From: an uncultured Clostridium sp.
GTDB taxonomy: Bacteria > Bacillota > Clostridia > TANB77 > CAG-508
DNA length: 12,183 bases
Assembly: GCA_950059165.1 (NCBI GenBank)
Contig: CATLUC010000041.1
Location: forward strand, 1 to 12,183
Direction of reading: 5' to 3'
Shown here: positions 1 through 6,569 of the stretch, piece by piece
Numbering within the stretch: position 1 is the stretch's first letter
Layout: each line of letters starts with the position of its first letter
Notes under the pieces: generated by a model
Seen by the model: the letters and a program-made list of their open reading frames with translations, nothing else
Database searches by the model: none
Told to the model about the DNA's origin: nothing
Program-made: the position numbers and the translations under genes

Positions 1-1
1 A

Positions 2-643
2 TTAGATGTAATAGTAGTAGACTCAGTTGCAGCATTAGTACCAAAAGCAGAAATTGATGGAGATATGGGAGATTCTCATATGGGACTTCAAGCAAGACTT
101 ATGTCACAAGCATTAAGGAAATTAGCAGGAGCAATAAATAAATCAAAAACAGTTCTAATTTTCATTAACCAATTAAGAGAAAAAATAGGAGTTATGTTTG
201 GAAATCCAGAAACAACAACTGGTGGTAGAGCATTGAAATTCTATGCATCTGTTAGAATGGATATTAGAAAAGCAGAAAATATTAAGCAAGATGGTGAATT
301 TAAAGGAAGTCGTGTACGTGTAAAAGTTATTAAAAACAAAGTTGCACCACCATTTAGAGAAGCAGAATTTGATGTCGTTTATGGAGAAGGAATATCTAAA
401 GCAGGAAACATCTTAGATATGGCTGTAAACTTAGACATAATAGAAAAAGCAGGTTCTTGGTTTAGCTATAATGGAGAAAGAATAGGTCAAGGAAGAGAAA
501 ACGTAAAAAAATACTTAAAAGAAAATCCAGAAACATTAAAAGAAGTAGAAGAAAAAGTAAGAGAAAACTTTGCTAAGGCATTTGAACAAAGCTTGGGGGA
601 AGAATTGCCAAGTAGCGAAGATGATGACGAAACAGAAGAATAA
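2..643 (+). CDS. recA: RecA recombinase, C-terminal 213 residues (5' end outside window)
   Basis: RecA forms the ATP-dependent filament on single-stranded DNA that drives strand exchange and LexA cleavage. The reading frame is open from base 2 and begins with the Walker B strand (VIVVDSVAAL), corresponding to about residue 139 of E. coli RecA, so the N-terminal domain and Walker A motif lie upstream of the window. The conserved MGDSHMGL segment follows, then the DNA-binding L2 region (FINQLREKIGVMFGNPETTT) and the GGRALKFYASVR block. The C-terminal domain ends in the acidic tail typical of RecA (SSEDDDETEE). No in-frame disruption is seen. An ATG at position 65 is internal and not the start. 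A terminator hairpin follows about 20 nt after the stop, separating recA from recX. The identification is essentially certain; only the promoter and any SOS box are out of view. Confidence 0.98.
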   Translation, partial: LDVIVVDSVAALVPKAEIDGDMGDSHMGLQARLMSQALRKLAGAINKSKTVLIFINQLREKIGVMFGNPETTTGGRALKFYASVRMDIRKAENIKQDGEFKGSRVRVKVIKNKVAPPFREAEFDVVYGEGISKAGNILDMAVNLDIIEKAGSWFSYNGERIGQGRENVKKYLKENPETLKEVEEKVRENFAKAFEQSLGEELPSSEDDDETEE

Positions 644-663
644 TTATATACTAGAACAAAAGG

Positions 664-698
664 AAAGCTAATATTAATTGATGTTAATTTTAGCTTTT
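664..698 (+). terminator. Terminator hairpin after recA
   Basis: The arms 664-677 (AAAGCTAATATTAA) and 684-697 (TTAATTTTAGCTTT) form a 14-bp stem with one mismatch around a 6-nt loop. The run of T is short (695-698) and followed by CGC, so termination may be incomplete. Its position just after the recA stop supports a role in ending recA transcription. Confidence 0.7.
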
Positions 699-711
699 CG
701 CAAAAATAGGG

Positions 712-754
712 GCTAAATAGATAATGTGTAGATTTTACATATTATTTATTTAGC
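712..754 (+). other. 19-bp hairpin abutting the recX promoter
   Basis: The arms 712-730 and 736-754 pair along their full 19 bp with only two G-U wobbles, around the 5-nt loop GATTT. The structure ends at the base just before the -35 box of the recX promoter. It has no clean U-tract on either side. It may be a second terminator for recA readthrough or a protein-binding palindrome; the sequence does not decide between these. Confidence 0.6.
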
Positions 755-783
755 TTGATATTTTTCTATATTTATAGTAGAAT
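755..783 (+). promoter_or_regulatory. Sigma-A promoter for recX-scpA
   Basis: TTGATA (755-760) and TAGAAT (778-783), each matching consensus at five of six positions, are separated by exactly 17 nt. Transcription would start near 790, just upstream of the Shine-Dalgarno GAGGAAG (795-801) and the ATG at 806. The TTG at 755 that could open a longer recX frame is therefore the -35 box rather than a start codon. Confidence 0.75.
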
Positions 784-805
784 AATGACGAAAAGAGGAA
801 GAAAT

Positions 806-1249
806 ATGTATACAGTAGAAGAATTTGATAATCAAAAAACAAAAGTATTAAAATATATATTATACAAAAAAAGAACAGAGCAAGAAGTTCGCAAAAAATT
901 TGCAAGCAGTATAAACGAAAATATGTTAGAAGATATTATAGAATACTTAAAAGAAGCCAAATATATTGATGACCATGAATTCTTAGAAAAGACAGTAAAC
1001 AATTTTCTCGTATTAAAAAATATGTCAATAAAAGAACTTCAATATAAATTGATAGCAAAAGGCTTAGGAAGAAATGACATAGAAGATTACATATATGAAA
1101 ATAGAGAAGAACTAGAACAATATGAAGTACAATCAGCTAAAAATATTTTTTACAAAAAACAAGCTTCAATGGAGCAAGAAGAAATAAAACAATATCTATT
1201 AAAAAAAGGATATAAAAAAGAAAATATAAATAAAGCAATGGAGGAGTAA
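806..1249 (+). CDS. recX: Regulatory protein RecX
   Basis: RecX binds RecA filaments and modulates their recombinase and coprotease activity; it usually lies directly downstream of recA, as here. The 147-residue protein has the all-helical three-repeat RecX layout: a first repeat with RTEQEVRKKF, a second with the family hallmark YIDDHEFLEKTVNNFL followed by SIKELQYKLIAKGL, and a third near the C terminus (MEQEEIKQYLLKKGYKKENI). Its length fits the family. I chose the ATG at 806 because GAGGAAG lies just upstream and because the alternatives at 755 (TTG) and 785 (ATG) fall in the promoter or at the predicted transcript start without a ribosome site. It is separated from recA by two hairpins and has its own promoter, so it can be expressed independently of recA. 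The Shine-Dalgarno of scpA overlaps its stop, indicating coupling. Confidence 0.93.
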   Translation: MYTVEEFDNQKTKVLKYILYKKRTEQEVRKKFASSINENMLEDIIEYLKEAKYIDDHEFLEKTVNNFLVLKNMSIKELQYKLIAKGLGRNDIEDYIYENREELEQYEVQSAKNIFYKKQASMEQEEIKQYLLKKGYKKENINKAMEE

Positions 1250-1254
1250 CAAAA

Positions 1255-2007
1255 ATGGCTGTTTTAATGCTTGAAACAAAAAAATATGCAATAAAAATAG
1301 ATAATTTTGAAGGCCCACTAGATTTATTATGTCACTTGATAGATAAAAACAAAATGAGCATTTATGATATTAATTTAAGTGAGATTACAGACCAATACGT
1401 AGAATATCTAAAAGAACAAGAAAGTCTAAACTTAGAAATTGCTAGTGAGTTTTTAGTAATGGCATCTACTTTATTATATTTAAAGTCAAAAAAAATGTTG
1501 CCAAAGCAAGAAGAGGAAGAAGAAGAATTGACAGAAGAAGAATTAATTAATAGAATTATTGAATACAAAAAATTTAAAGAAATTAGTAAAGTATTAAAGG
1601 AAAATTACCTAGAATTTTCAAATAGATTTTTCAAAGGTGCAGAGGAAATAGAATTGCCAAAACAAAAGCTAGAAAAAAATTATAAAAAAGAAATTGTACC
1701 AGAAATATATAAATTATTAGTGGAAAGAAATAGCGTAAAATTAAATCAAAATGCCAAAAATATAGAGAAAATAGCTATTACAGATAATTACACAGTGGCT
1801 AGCAAAGTAAAGGAAATGTTCAAAGTTTTAGTCAAACAAAAGAGATTTGTTTTTAATAAGTTATTTTCTCTTAAGCAACATAATAGGCAAGAGGTAGTTA
1901 CAGCATTTTCTGGATTGCTAGAATTATCAAGAAGAAGCAAAGTAGAAACAATGCAAGAAAATCTATTTGGAGATATAACAGTACAAAAAGCCAAGAAAAT
2001 AGGATGA
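1255..2007 (+). CDS. scpA: Segregation and condensation protein A
   Basis: ScpA is the kleisin subunit that bridges SMC head domains in the bacterial condensin complex and, with ScpB, compacts and resolves the chromosome. The 250-residue product matches the family length. Its N terminus has the ScpA signature (FEGPLDLLCHLIDKNKMSIYDI), followed by the helix that contacts the SMC neck (EIASEFLVMASTLLYLKSKK), an acidic Glu-rich linker at about residues 81-95, and a C-terminal winged-helix region containing VTAFSGLLELSRRSKV. The start is supported by GGAGGAG overlapping the recX stop five bases upstream. An ATG four codons later (1267) is possible but lacks as good a ribosome site. It is cotranscribed with recX. 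The next gene is not scpB, which often follows scpA; nothing in 2008-2096 looks like an scpB remnant. Confidence 0.95.
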   Translation: MAVLMLETKKYAIKIDNFEGPLDLLCHLIDKNKMSIYDINLSEITDQYVEYLKEQESLNLEIASEFLVMASTLLYLKSKKMLPKQEEEEEELTEEELINRIIEYKKFKEISKVLKENYLEFSNRFFKGAEEIELPKQKLEKNYKKEIVPEIYKLLVERNSVKLNQNAKNIEKIAITDNYTVASKVKEMFKVLVKQKRFVFNKLFSLKQHNRQEVVTAFSGLLELSRRSKVETMQENLFGDITVQKAKKIG

Positions 2008-2105
2008 CTTTTTTATATTACTTTCATGCTTCGTATTTGTTTTAAATGCTGAATTTGTGTATAAATAAGAAAAAAATGGAAAAACTATGGTAGGAGATGA
2101 TACCA

Positions 2106-2732
2106 TTGGTTTTTCTTTTTATTTTAACAGCTATTTTGATATTTGGCATTATAATTTTTTTCTCAAAAATACAAATACAAATAGATAATTTTAAATTTTG
2201 TTCTAGTTCTAAAAGGCATTTAAACAAAGACTATGAAATTATAGTCAAGTTACGTACTTTAGGGCTTTTTCCAATTTTAAAAATACCAATTACAAAAACA
2301 AAATTAGAAAAACTAAAAGTAAAAGAAAAAATTAAAAACATAGATTTTAAGGCAATAGAAGAAAATCCGAGATTAAATAAAAAAATTATTGAAACTATAA
2401 AGGGAATAAAATTTAGTATTTCGAAAATTAACTTATATATAGAAATTGGAACTGAAAATGCAAGTTTGACATCTGTAATTGTGCCAACAATTAGTACTAT
2501 TATTGCTATTATATTGAGGCAAAAAGTAAAAAAATTGAAAAATCAAAAATTTATTGTACAACCAATTTTTCAAAATCAGAATTTGGTAAATTTGTCTTTT
2601 GAAGGTATATTTGAAATAAAAATAAGCCATATTATTAATATCATTTATAGATTTAATAAAAAAGAAAAAGAAGGAGTGAAAGAATATGAGCGAACATCCA
2701 ATAGAGGGGCTTATGATTACGGCTATGAATAG
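2106..2732 (+). CDS. DUF2953 (YtfI-like) membrane-anchored protein
   Basis: This protein of about 208 residues has no known biochemical role. Residues 1-20 form one hydrophobic helix (VFLFILTAILIFGIIIFF), and the rest is basic with alternating beta-like segments, including the stretch ISKINLYIEIGTENASLTSV that resembles DUF2953 proteins. Two starts are possible. ATG at 2097 touches the Shine-Dalgarno TAGGAG (2091-2096) with no spacer, whereas TTG at 2106 has a 9-nt spacer, so I prefer TTG. An in-frame TAG at 2091 rules out anything earlier. The last 47 nt overlap gerW in another frame. Pairing with GerW/YtfJ is the usual context of this family (ytfI-ytfJ in Bacillus), which is the main support for the assignment. 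A weak promoter-like pair (TTGTTT 2037, TATAAA 2060, 17-nt spacer) lies upstream. Confidence 0.78.
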   Translation: MVFLFILTAILIFGIIIFFSKIQIQIDNFKFCSSSKRHLNKDYEIIVKLRTLGLFPILKIPITKTKLEKLKVKEKIKNIDFKAIEENPRLNKKIIETIKGIKFSISKINLYIEIGTENASLTSVIVPTISTIIAIILRQKVKKLKNQKFIVQPIFQNQNLVNLSFEGIFEIKISHIINIIYRFNKKEKEGVKEYERTSNRGAYDYGYE

Positions 2733-3291
2733 TATTCAAGATATGATAGATGTAAATACTATAATTGGAGAGCCTATTGAAACATCAAACAATATTGTAA
2801 TTATCCCTATATCAAAAGTGTCATTTGGGTTTGCAGCAGGAGGAAGTGAGTTTAAAGGTGAAACAATAGATGAATATACAAAAAGAGAAAAAGAGGAAGC
2901 TATACAATATCGCTTACCATTTGGTGGTGGTAGTGGTGCAGGTGTTACTATAAATCCAATTGCTTTTCTTGTTATACAGTCAAATAATGTAAAATTAATG
3001 CCAGTTAATCATACCTCTTCTTTAGATAAATTGTTAGATTATATGCCAGATTTAATTGAAAAGACAAACAATATGATGAACCGTTGTATGCAAAATAAAA
3101 AAGAAGAAACACAAAAAATATTGAAAGAAATGCAAAATAAGCATAATAAAAGTATGAAAAAAGAAGAAGAAGATAAAAAGGCAATTGAAAATAAAATTGA
3201 AAAAGAAATACAAAAGGTAAGAAAAGATAAAGAACCACCAGTAGAAGAAACTTATGAATTTGAATATGATGAAACTATGGAAGATGAATAA
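2686..3291 (+). CDS. ytfJ: GerW/YtfJ-family protein with a charged C-terminal extension
   Basis: GerW (YtfJ) proteins are forespore-associated in Bacillus and are needed for efficient germination with certain nutrients; the molecular activity is unknown. Residues 1-125 are a clear match: EHPIEGLMITAMNSIQDMID, then NTIIGEPIET, IIPISKVSFGFAAGGSEF at about 39-56, the glycine-rich LPFGGGSGAGVTINPIAFLV at 77-96, and SLDKLLDYMPDLIEK. Residues of about 130-201 form a Lys/Glu-rich, probably coiled-coil tail that goes beyond the roughly 150-residue Bacillus protein. The start is fixed by AAGGAGTG seven bases before the ATG, inside the end of the DUF2953 gene, so translation is probably coupled. Presence of this gene suggests a sporulating ancestry but does not prove sporulation, since the family also occurs in non-spore-formers. 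A strong hairpin terminator follows. Confidence 0.92.
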   Translation: MSEHPIEGLMITAMNSIQDMIDVNTIIGEPIETSNNIVIIPISKVSFGFAAGGSEFKGETIDEYTKREKEEAIQYRLPFGGGSGAGVTINPIAFLVIQSNNVKLMPVNHTSSLDKLLDYMPDLIEKTNNMMNRCMQNKKEETQKILKEMQNKHNKSMKKEEEDKKAIENKIEKEIQKVRKDKEPPVEETYEFEYDETMEDE

Positions 3292-3300
3292 TAATATAGC

Positions 3301-3347
3301 AGAATTAGGATTTCGAAAGTTTTATATGAAATCTTAGTTCTGATTTT
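3301..3347 (+). terminator. Terminator of the recX-scpA-DUF2953-gerW unit
   Basis: The arms 3301-3314 (AGAATTAGGATTTC) and 3328-3341 (GAAATCTTAGTTCT) pair over 14 bp with two G-U wobbles and are followed by GATTTTT. It begins nine bases after the gerW stop. The remainder of the gap to 3493 holds only very A+T-rich sequence and the promoter of the next gene. Confidence 0.8.
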
Positions 3348-3432
3348 TAATTTCAAGTACACAAAAGTTAATAAAACATCATTTACAATAATATTAAACT
3401 TCAATATAATACATAATATTGATAGATATTAC

Positions 3433-3461
3433 TATACAAATTAAAATGGTAGTGATATAAT
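3433..3461 (+). promoter_or_regulatory. Extended -10 promoter for the HAD phosphatase
   Basis: A perfect TATAAT at 3456-3461 is preceded by TGA, giving an extended -10 element. The -35 candidate TATACA (3433-3438) lies 17 nt upstream and matches consensus at four of six positions. The predicted transcript starts about 25 nt ahead of the gene's ATG. Confidence 0.65.
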
Positions 3462-3493
3462 AAACAAAAAACGAAAGCAAAGAGGAATAACAA

Positions 3494-4345
3494 ATGATAC
3501 GTTTAGTTGCAAGTGATATAGATGGAACAATCATTGGGGAAAATAATAAGATAACTACTCAAAACCTAAAAGCAATACATGATATGAGGCATTCAAACAT
3601 TGATTTTACAATTTGTACAGGGAAGCCTTATTGCATGGTAAAAAATTTTTGCGAAGATTTGCAAGCAAGTTATGGTATTTTTGGAAATGGAAATCAAATT
3701 ATAGATTTAAAAACAGGCAAAGAAATTTATAGAAAAACTTTGTTGTTAGAAGATGTTAAGTTTTGTAATTCTTTAGCAAAAAAGGAAAATTTACATGTTC
3801 ATTTATATACTGAAAATGAAGTGATTACACCAAAGCTTATGTATATGGATTTAAGGAACTTTGTTTTAAAAGATTCTATTTATCATAGTGACTTAAATTT
3901 TAAAATAGTTGCTAATATGGAAGAATATATCGAAAAATATGAGCCAACAGTTTTTAAGTTAGTTATTTCAAGTCCTTCTAGCTTAATAGATTTGGAAACA
4001 AAACTAGATAAAGAAAAAGACTTAAGCATTTATAGAATAAAAAAGTCAAACCAATACAAAGATAAAATTATAAATAAAGAATATGAATATTTAGACATAA
4101 CACCAAGCAAAACAAATAAAAGTGAAGCTTTAGCAACTCTTTCTAAGTATTTAGAACTTGCTTCATCAGAAGTCATGGCAATAGGTGATAACTTAAATGA
4201 TATTGATATGCTTCGAAATTTTGGAGTTGGTGTTGCAGTAGCAAATGCCTATGAAGATGTAAAAAAAGTGGCAACATATACAACAACTAATGATGTAGAA
4301 AATAGTGGCTTTGCAGAAGCAGTGTACAAATATATTGCTTTTTAA
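3494..4345 (+). CDS. HAD-superfamily (IIB, Cof-type) sugar-phosphatase-like hydrolase
   Basis: This predicted cytoplasmic phosphatase probably acts on a sugar phosphate or nucleotide; the substrate cannot be read from sequence. The 283-residue protein carries the HAD motifs in order: motif I DIDGT with nucleophile D8 and acid/base D10, motif II at ICTGKPY (T42), a motif III lysine near TPSKTNKSEAL, and motif IV GDNLNDIDML (from about 231) for Mg2+ binding. The cap sits between motifs II and III, as in class IIB, and the C-terminal VGVAVANAYEDVKKVA is typical of Cof proteins. The start has AGAGGA seven to ten bases upstream. It is monocistronic, with its own extended -10 promoter and terminator. 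Length and motifs are complete, so activity is expected. The family is promiscuous, hence no gene symbol. Confidence 0.92.
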   Translation: MIRLVASDIDGTIIGENNKITTQNLKAIHDMRHSNIDFTICTGKPYCMVKNFCEDLQASYGIFGNGNQIIDLKTGKEIYRKTLLLEDVKFCNSLAKKENLHVHLYTENEVITPKLMYMDLRNFVLKDSIYHSDLNFKIVANMEEYIEKYEPTVFKLVISSPSSLIDLETKLDKEKDLSIYRIKKSNQYKDKIINKEYEYLDITPSKTNKSEALATLSKYLELASSEVMAIGDNLNDIDMLRNFGVGVAVANAYEDVKKVATYTTTNDVENSGFAEAVYKYIAF

Positions 4346-4358
4346 AATATGGAATATA

Positions 4359-4409
4359 AAAACCTCTACTTGAATACTATTGTAGTACAAAATAGAGGTT
4401 TTATTTTTT
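4359..4409 (+). terminator. Terminator after the HAD phosphatase
   Basis: AAAACCTCTA (4359-4368) pairs perfectly with TAGAGGTTTT (4393-4402), with further pairing possible inside the loop, and a T-rich run (4399-4409) follows. It is a well-formed intrinsic terminator 13 nt past the stop and isolates the phosphatase from the downstream carboxypeptidase gene. Confidence 0.85.
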
Positions 4410-4446
4410 ATTAGAGCTTACAAATATTGCTCGGATGGAGGTTATT

Positions 4447-5667
4447 GTGCATAAATTAAAATTATCAATTATTTTTTTTACTTTATTTACTGTTATAGTT
4501 TCGTTTACTATTCCAGTCTTTGCTGAAGAAACGGCTTACGTTTGGTCTAGTAATGTAGCACCTGTTAATGCAACGGCCGAAAAATCTTCTAATAATTTGA
4601 ATTTAGAATCTGCGTCTGCTATTTTAATAGAGCAAACAACAGGTCAAGTTTTATATGAACATAATTGTCATGAACAGTTACGACCAGCATCTGTTACAAA
4701 AGTTATGAGTATTTTATTAATTATGGAAGCTATTGATAGTGGAAAAATAAGCTTAACTGATACTGTTCCTTGTAGCGAAAATGCAGCATCTATGGGTGGT
4801 TCTCAAATTTGGCTAGACCCAAGAGAAACTCTAAGTGTTGATGAAATGCTTAAAGCAATATGTGTTGCATCTGCAAATGATTGTGTAGTTGCAATGGCAG
4901 AATATATTGCAGGTTCAGAAGAAGCCTTTGTTCAAATGATGAATGACAAGGCTAAAAGCTTAGGAATGAATGATACAGTTTTTAAAAATTGTCATGGTTT
5001 AGATGAAGATGGTCATGTTACTTCTAGTTATGATATTAGCTTAATGTCAAAAGAACTTTTAAATAATCATCCTCAAATAACAAATTATACTACCATTTGG
5101 ACAGATAGCTTACGTGGTGGAAAATCTGAATTGACAAACACAAATAAACTAATTAGAACTTACAAAGGTGCAACTGGCTTAAAAACTGGCTCAACAGGTC
5201 TAGCATTATATAATTTATCTGCAAGTGCAACACGTGACAATTTATCATTAATTGCAGTTATTATGAAAGCACCATCTACTAAAGTTCGTTTTGCAGAAGC
5301 TCAAAAATTATTAGATTATGGATACAATACTTTTTCTTTTAATCAATTTGGAAAAAAAGATGAAACAGTAAAAACAATTAATGTTAATAAAGGATCTTGT
5401 AACACAGTTGAAGCTGTTTTGGCTGAAAATAGTGGCACATTGATAGAAAAAGGCAAAGATAAAAATGTAGAACAAAATTTAGAATTAGAAGATAATGTTA
5501 TAGCACCTATTACATCTGGCCAAAAGTTAGGAAAAATAACATTTTCATTAGATGGCAAATTACTTTCAAGTGTTGATATTGTAGCAAAAAATGATGTTGG
5601 AAAGCTTAATTTGTTTACTATGTCAAAAAAAGTAATATATTCTTGGATTGACTTACTTCGAAGTTAA
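4447..5667 (+). CDS. dacF: Secreted D-alanyl-D-alanine carboxypeptidase (DacF/PBP5 type)
   Basis: This serine peptidase removes the terminal D-Ala of peptidoglycan pentapeptides on the outer face of the membrane, limiting crosslinking. The 406-residue protein begins with a signal peptide (basic MHKLKL, hydrophobic core to about residue 22, likely cleavage after VFA at 26). The three penicillin-binding motifs are present: SVTK (S82-K85, nucleophile S82), SAN (142-144) and KTG (246-248). A C-terminal PBP5-like beta domain follows (about 290-385) and then an amphipathic end (MSKKVIYSWIDLLRS) likely to hold the protein on the membrane. I chose GTG at 4447 because GGAGG (4437-4441) lies five bases upstream; the in-frame ATG at 4435 overlaps that site. 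The symbol dacF reflects family resemblance; assignment to DacF rather than another S11 carboxypeptidase is inferred. No clear promoter is visible in the short upstream gap. Confidence 0.93.
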   Translation: MHKLKLSIIFFTLFTVIVSFTIPVFAEETAYVWSSNVAPVNATAEKSSNNLNLESASAILIEQTTGQVLYEHNCHEQLRPASVTKVMSILLIMEAIDSGKISLTDTVPCSENAASMGGSQIWLDPRETLSVDEMLKAICVASANDCVVAMAEYIAGSEEAFVQMMNDKAKSLGMNDTVFKNCHGLDEDGHVTSSYDISLMSKELLNNHPQITNYTTIWTDSLRGGKSELTNTNKLIRTYKGATGLKTGSTGLALYNLSASATRDNLSLIAVIMKAPSTKVRFAEAQKLLDYGYNTFSFNQFGKKDETVKTINVNKGSCNTVEAVLAENSGTLIEKGKDKNVEQNLELEDNVIAPITSGQKLGKITFSLDGKLLSSVDIVAKNDVGKLNLFTMSKKVIYSWIDLLRS

Positions 5668-5703
5668 AAAAATTTGGAAAGATTTAATATTAGTATGGTG
5701 TTC

Positions 5704-5740
5704 AAAAAAAAGAGGCATGATAAAATTTTAATCATGCCTT
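5704..5740 (-). terminator. Terminator of the minus-strand vanW-like gene
   Basis: AGGCATGAT (5713-5721) pairs perfectly with ATCATGCCT (5731-5739). On the minus strand the hairpin is followed by CT and eight T (5711-5704), a canonical intrinsic terminator. On the plus strand the trailing sequence is only TGTAATTAT, so it may help end dacF transcription but is weaker in that direction. Confidence 0.85.
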
Positions 5741-5744
5741 GTAA

Positions 5745-6462
5745 TTATATTGGCTTGATAGCCATTAAAGTTGTAGTAACATTTGAACCATCTGTTGAAG
5801 CTAAGATTTTAACATCATTTCCAGAATCATTTCTAAATTTTAAATCATAACTACCATATGCAACAGCAGCATCTTTTCCTTTCTCAATGTAAGGTACATA
5901 GTTACTATGTGCATGTCGTTCTGTTATAACTAAAGTAGGAACACTTAATAAGGTATTATATAAAGTAGAGCTAATTTGACAATTTCCTCCACCTAGACCT
6001 TTCTTTTTGTTTCCGTTTTTATCAAAAATATCAGCTTTTTGGTAGCCTTTGCTTGTAGAAGACTGACCTACTGTGCCACAAAATGAGAAAGTTTCTCCAT
6101 TTTTTACAATGGTATCATTTAAGGTGTTACAGGTTATAGAAATATTATTTTGACGGGCAGAGTCATTAGAATATATTTTGGTAGAAAAAGTTGCAATTTG
6201 CTCTTCTTTTGTTTGGGGAGCAGGGGCAGGAGTTGTTTCTTTGTTTTCCTGTGCTGTTTCATTGTTAGTAGCATTATTATTTGTGTTATTATCTGTATTT
6301 TGTGTGTTATCAGTTGTGTTAGTTGTAGATGTTTTGTTTGCTTCATATTCAGAGGCTCCGTTTGTTTGCTTCTGTATTTTGATTTCTAATGTAAAAGAAT
6401 ATTCCTACTCCTATAAGTATGATAATAATAATTGCTAAAATAATCCAAGTTTTTTTATTCAT
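5745..6462 (-). CDS. VanW-domain membrane-anchored protein, split by a +1 frameshift
   Basis: VanW-domain proteins are envelope-associated and of unknown activity, first noticed in a vancomycin-resistance cluster. Joining two minus-strand frames gives a 238-residue product: one transmembrane helix (residues 7-25) at the N terminus, an Asn/Thr/Pro-rich extracellular linker (about 26-90), and a VanW domain (about 92-224) with NGETFSF, the signature GGGNCQISSTLYN (157-169), ERHAHSNYVPY and GKDAAVAYGSYDLKFRN. The start ATG (6462-6460) has GGTGAT (6473-6468) five bases upstream. In the start frame, codon 35 is CGG (6360-6358), and TGA is met three codons later (6351-6349). The domain lies in the +1 frame; skipping one base near the CGG restores the reading. 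No frame on its own gives a full-length protein. It may be a programmed shift, a pseudogene or an assembly error. It converges on dacF, another cell-wall gene. Confidence 0.82.
6358..6360 (-). other. Candidate +1 frameshift codon CGG in the vanW-like gene
   Basis: The minus strand reads AAC-AAA-CGG-AGC in the start frame and GGA-GCC-TCT in the frame of the VanW domain. The shift must lie between codons 20 and 37 because the incoming frame is closed upstream by TAG and the start frame is closed downstream by TGA. The CGG is one of only two in-frame CGG codons in the window. Confidence 0.5.
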
Positions 6463-6479
6463 TTTTAATCACCAAATTT

Positions 6480-6485
6480 AGTATA
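6480..6485 (-). promoter_or_regulatory. Probable -10 box of the vanW-like gene
   Basis: The minus strand reads TATACT here, just ahead of the GGTGAT ribosome site and the ATG at 6462. No good -35 is found at 16-18 nt; TTGTCA lies at a 20-nt spacing, which is too long for a strong promoter. The gap 6463-6569 is a divergent regulatory region, with the strong plus-strand promoter beginning at 6505. Confidence 0.35.
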
Positions 6486-6504
6486 ACCAAAAACAGCGAA
6501 AATA

Positions 6505-6533
6505 TTGACAATTTTGAAAAATAAAAGTATAAT
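6505..6533 (+). promoter_or_regulatory. Perfect-consensus sigma-A promoter
   Basis: TTGACA (6505-6510) and TATAAT (6528-6533) are exact consensus hexamers separated by 17 nt (6511-6527). Transcription is expected to start near 6540, about 30 nt before the small ORF at 6570, and could continue into rpmE. Confidence 0.85.
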
Positions 6534-6569
6534 TAGAATGTAAGTATTTTAAACAGATTTTGTTTTGAA

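Noticed and set aside
755..805. N-terminal extension of RecX from TTG at 755
   Set aside because: The TTG is the -35 box of a well-spaced promoter (TTGATA-17-TAGAAT), and the predicted transcript starts after it. ATG 806 has the ribosome site.
3348..3432. Possible small RNA or ORF between gerW and the HAD gene
   Set aside because: The sequence is extremely A+T-rich with frequent stops and no stable structure beyond the gerW terminator.
4435..4446. ATG at 4435 as the start of the carboxypeptidase
   Set aside because: This ATG overlaps the GGAGG ribosome site of the better GTG start at 4447, which gives a cleaner signal peptide.
6305..6330. Tandem ACA/AAT-like codon repeats as a CRISPR or satellite
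   Set aside because: They are irregular Asn/Thr codons of a protein linker with no constant repeat and spacer pattern. No CRISPR-like array was seen anywhere in the window.
6134..6346. Minus-strand 70-residue frame
   Set aside because: It lies in the wrong frame within the vanW-like linker; the VanW-domain frame covers the same bases with a recognisable protein.
6150..6438. Plus-strand Cys/Val/Phe-rich frames of 79-86 residues
   Set aside because: They are antisense to the Asn/Thr-rich linker of the vanW-like gene; the low-complexity codons produce the apparent hydrophobic proteins. No ribosome site or promoter supports them.
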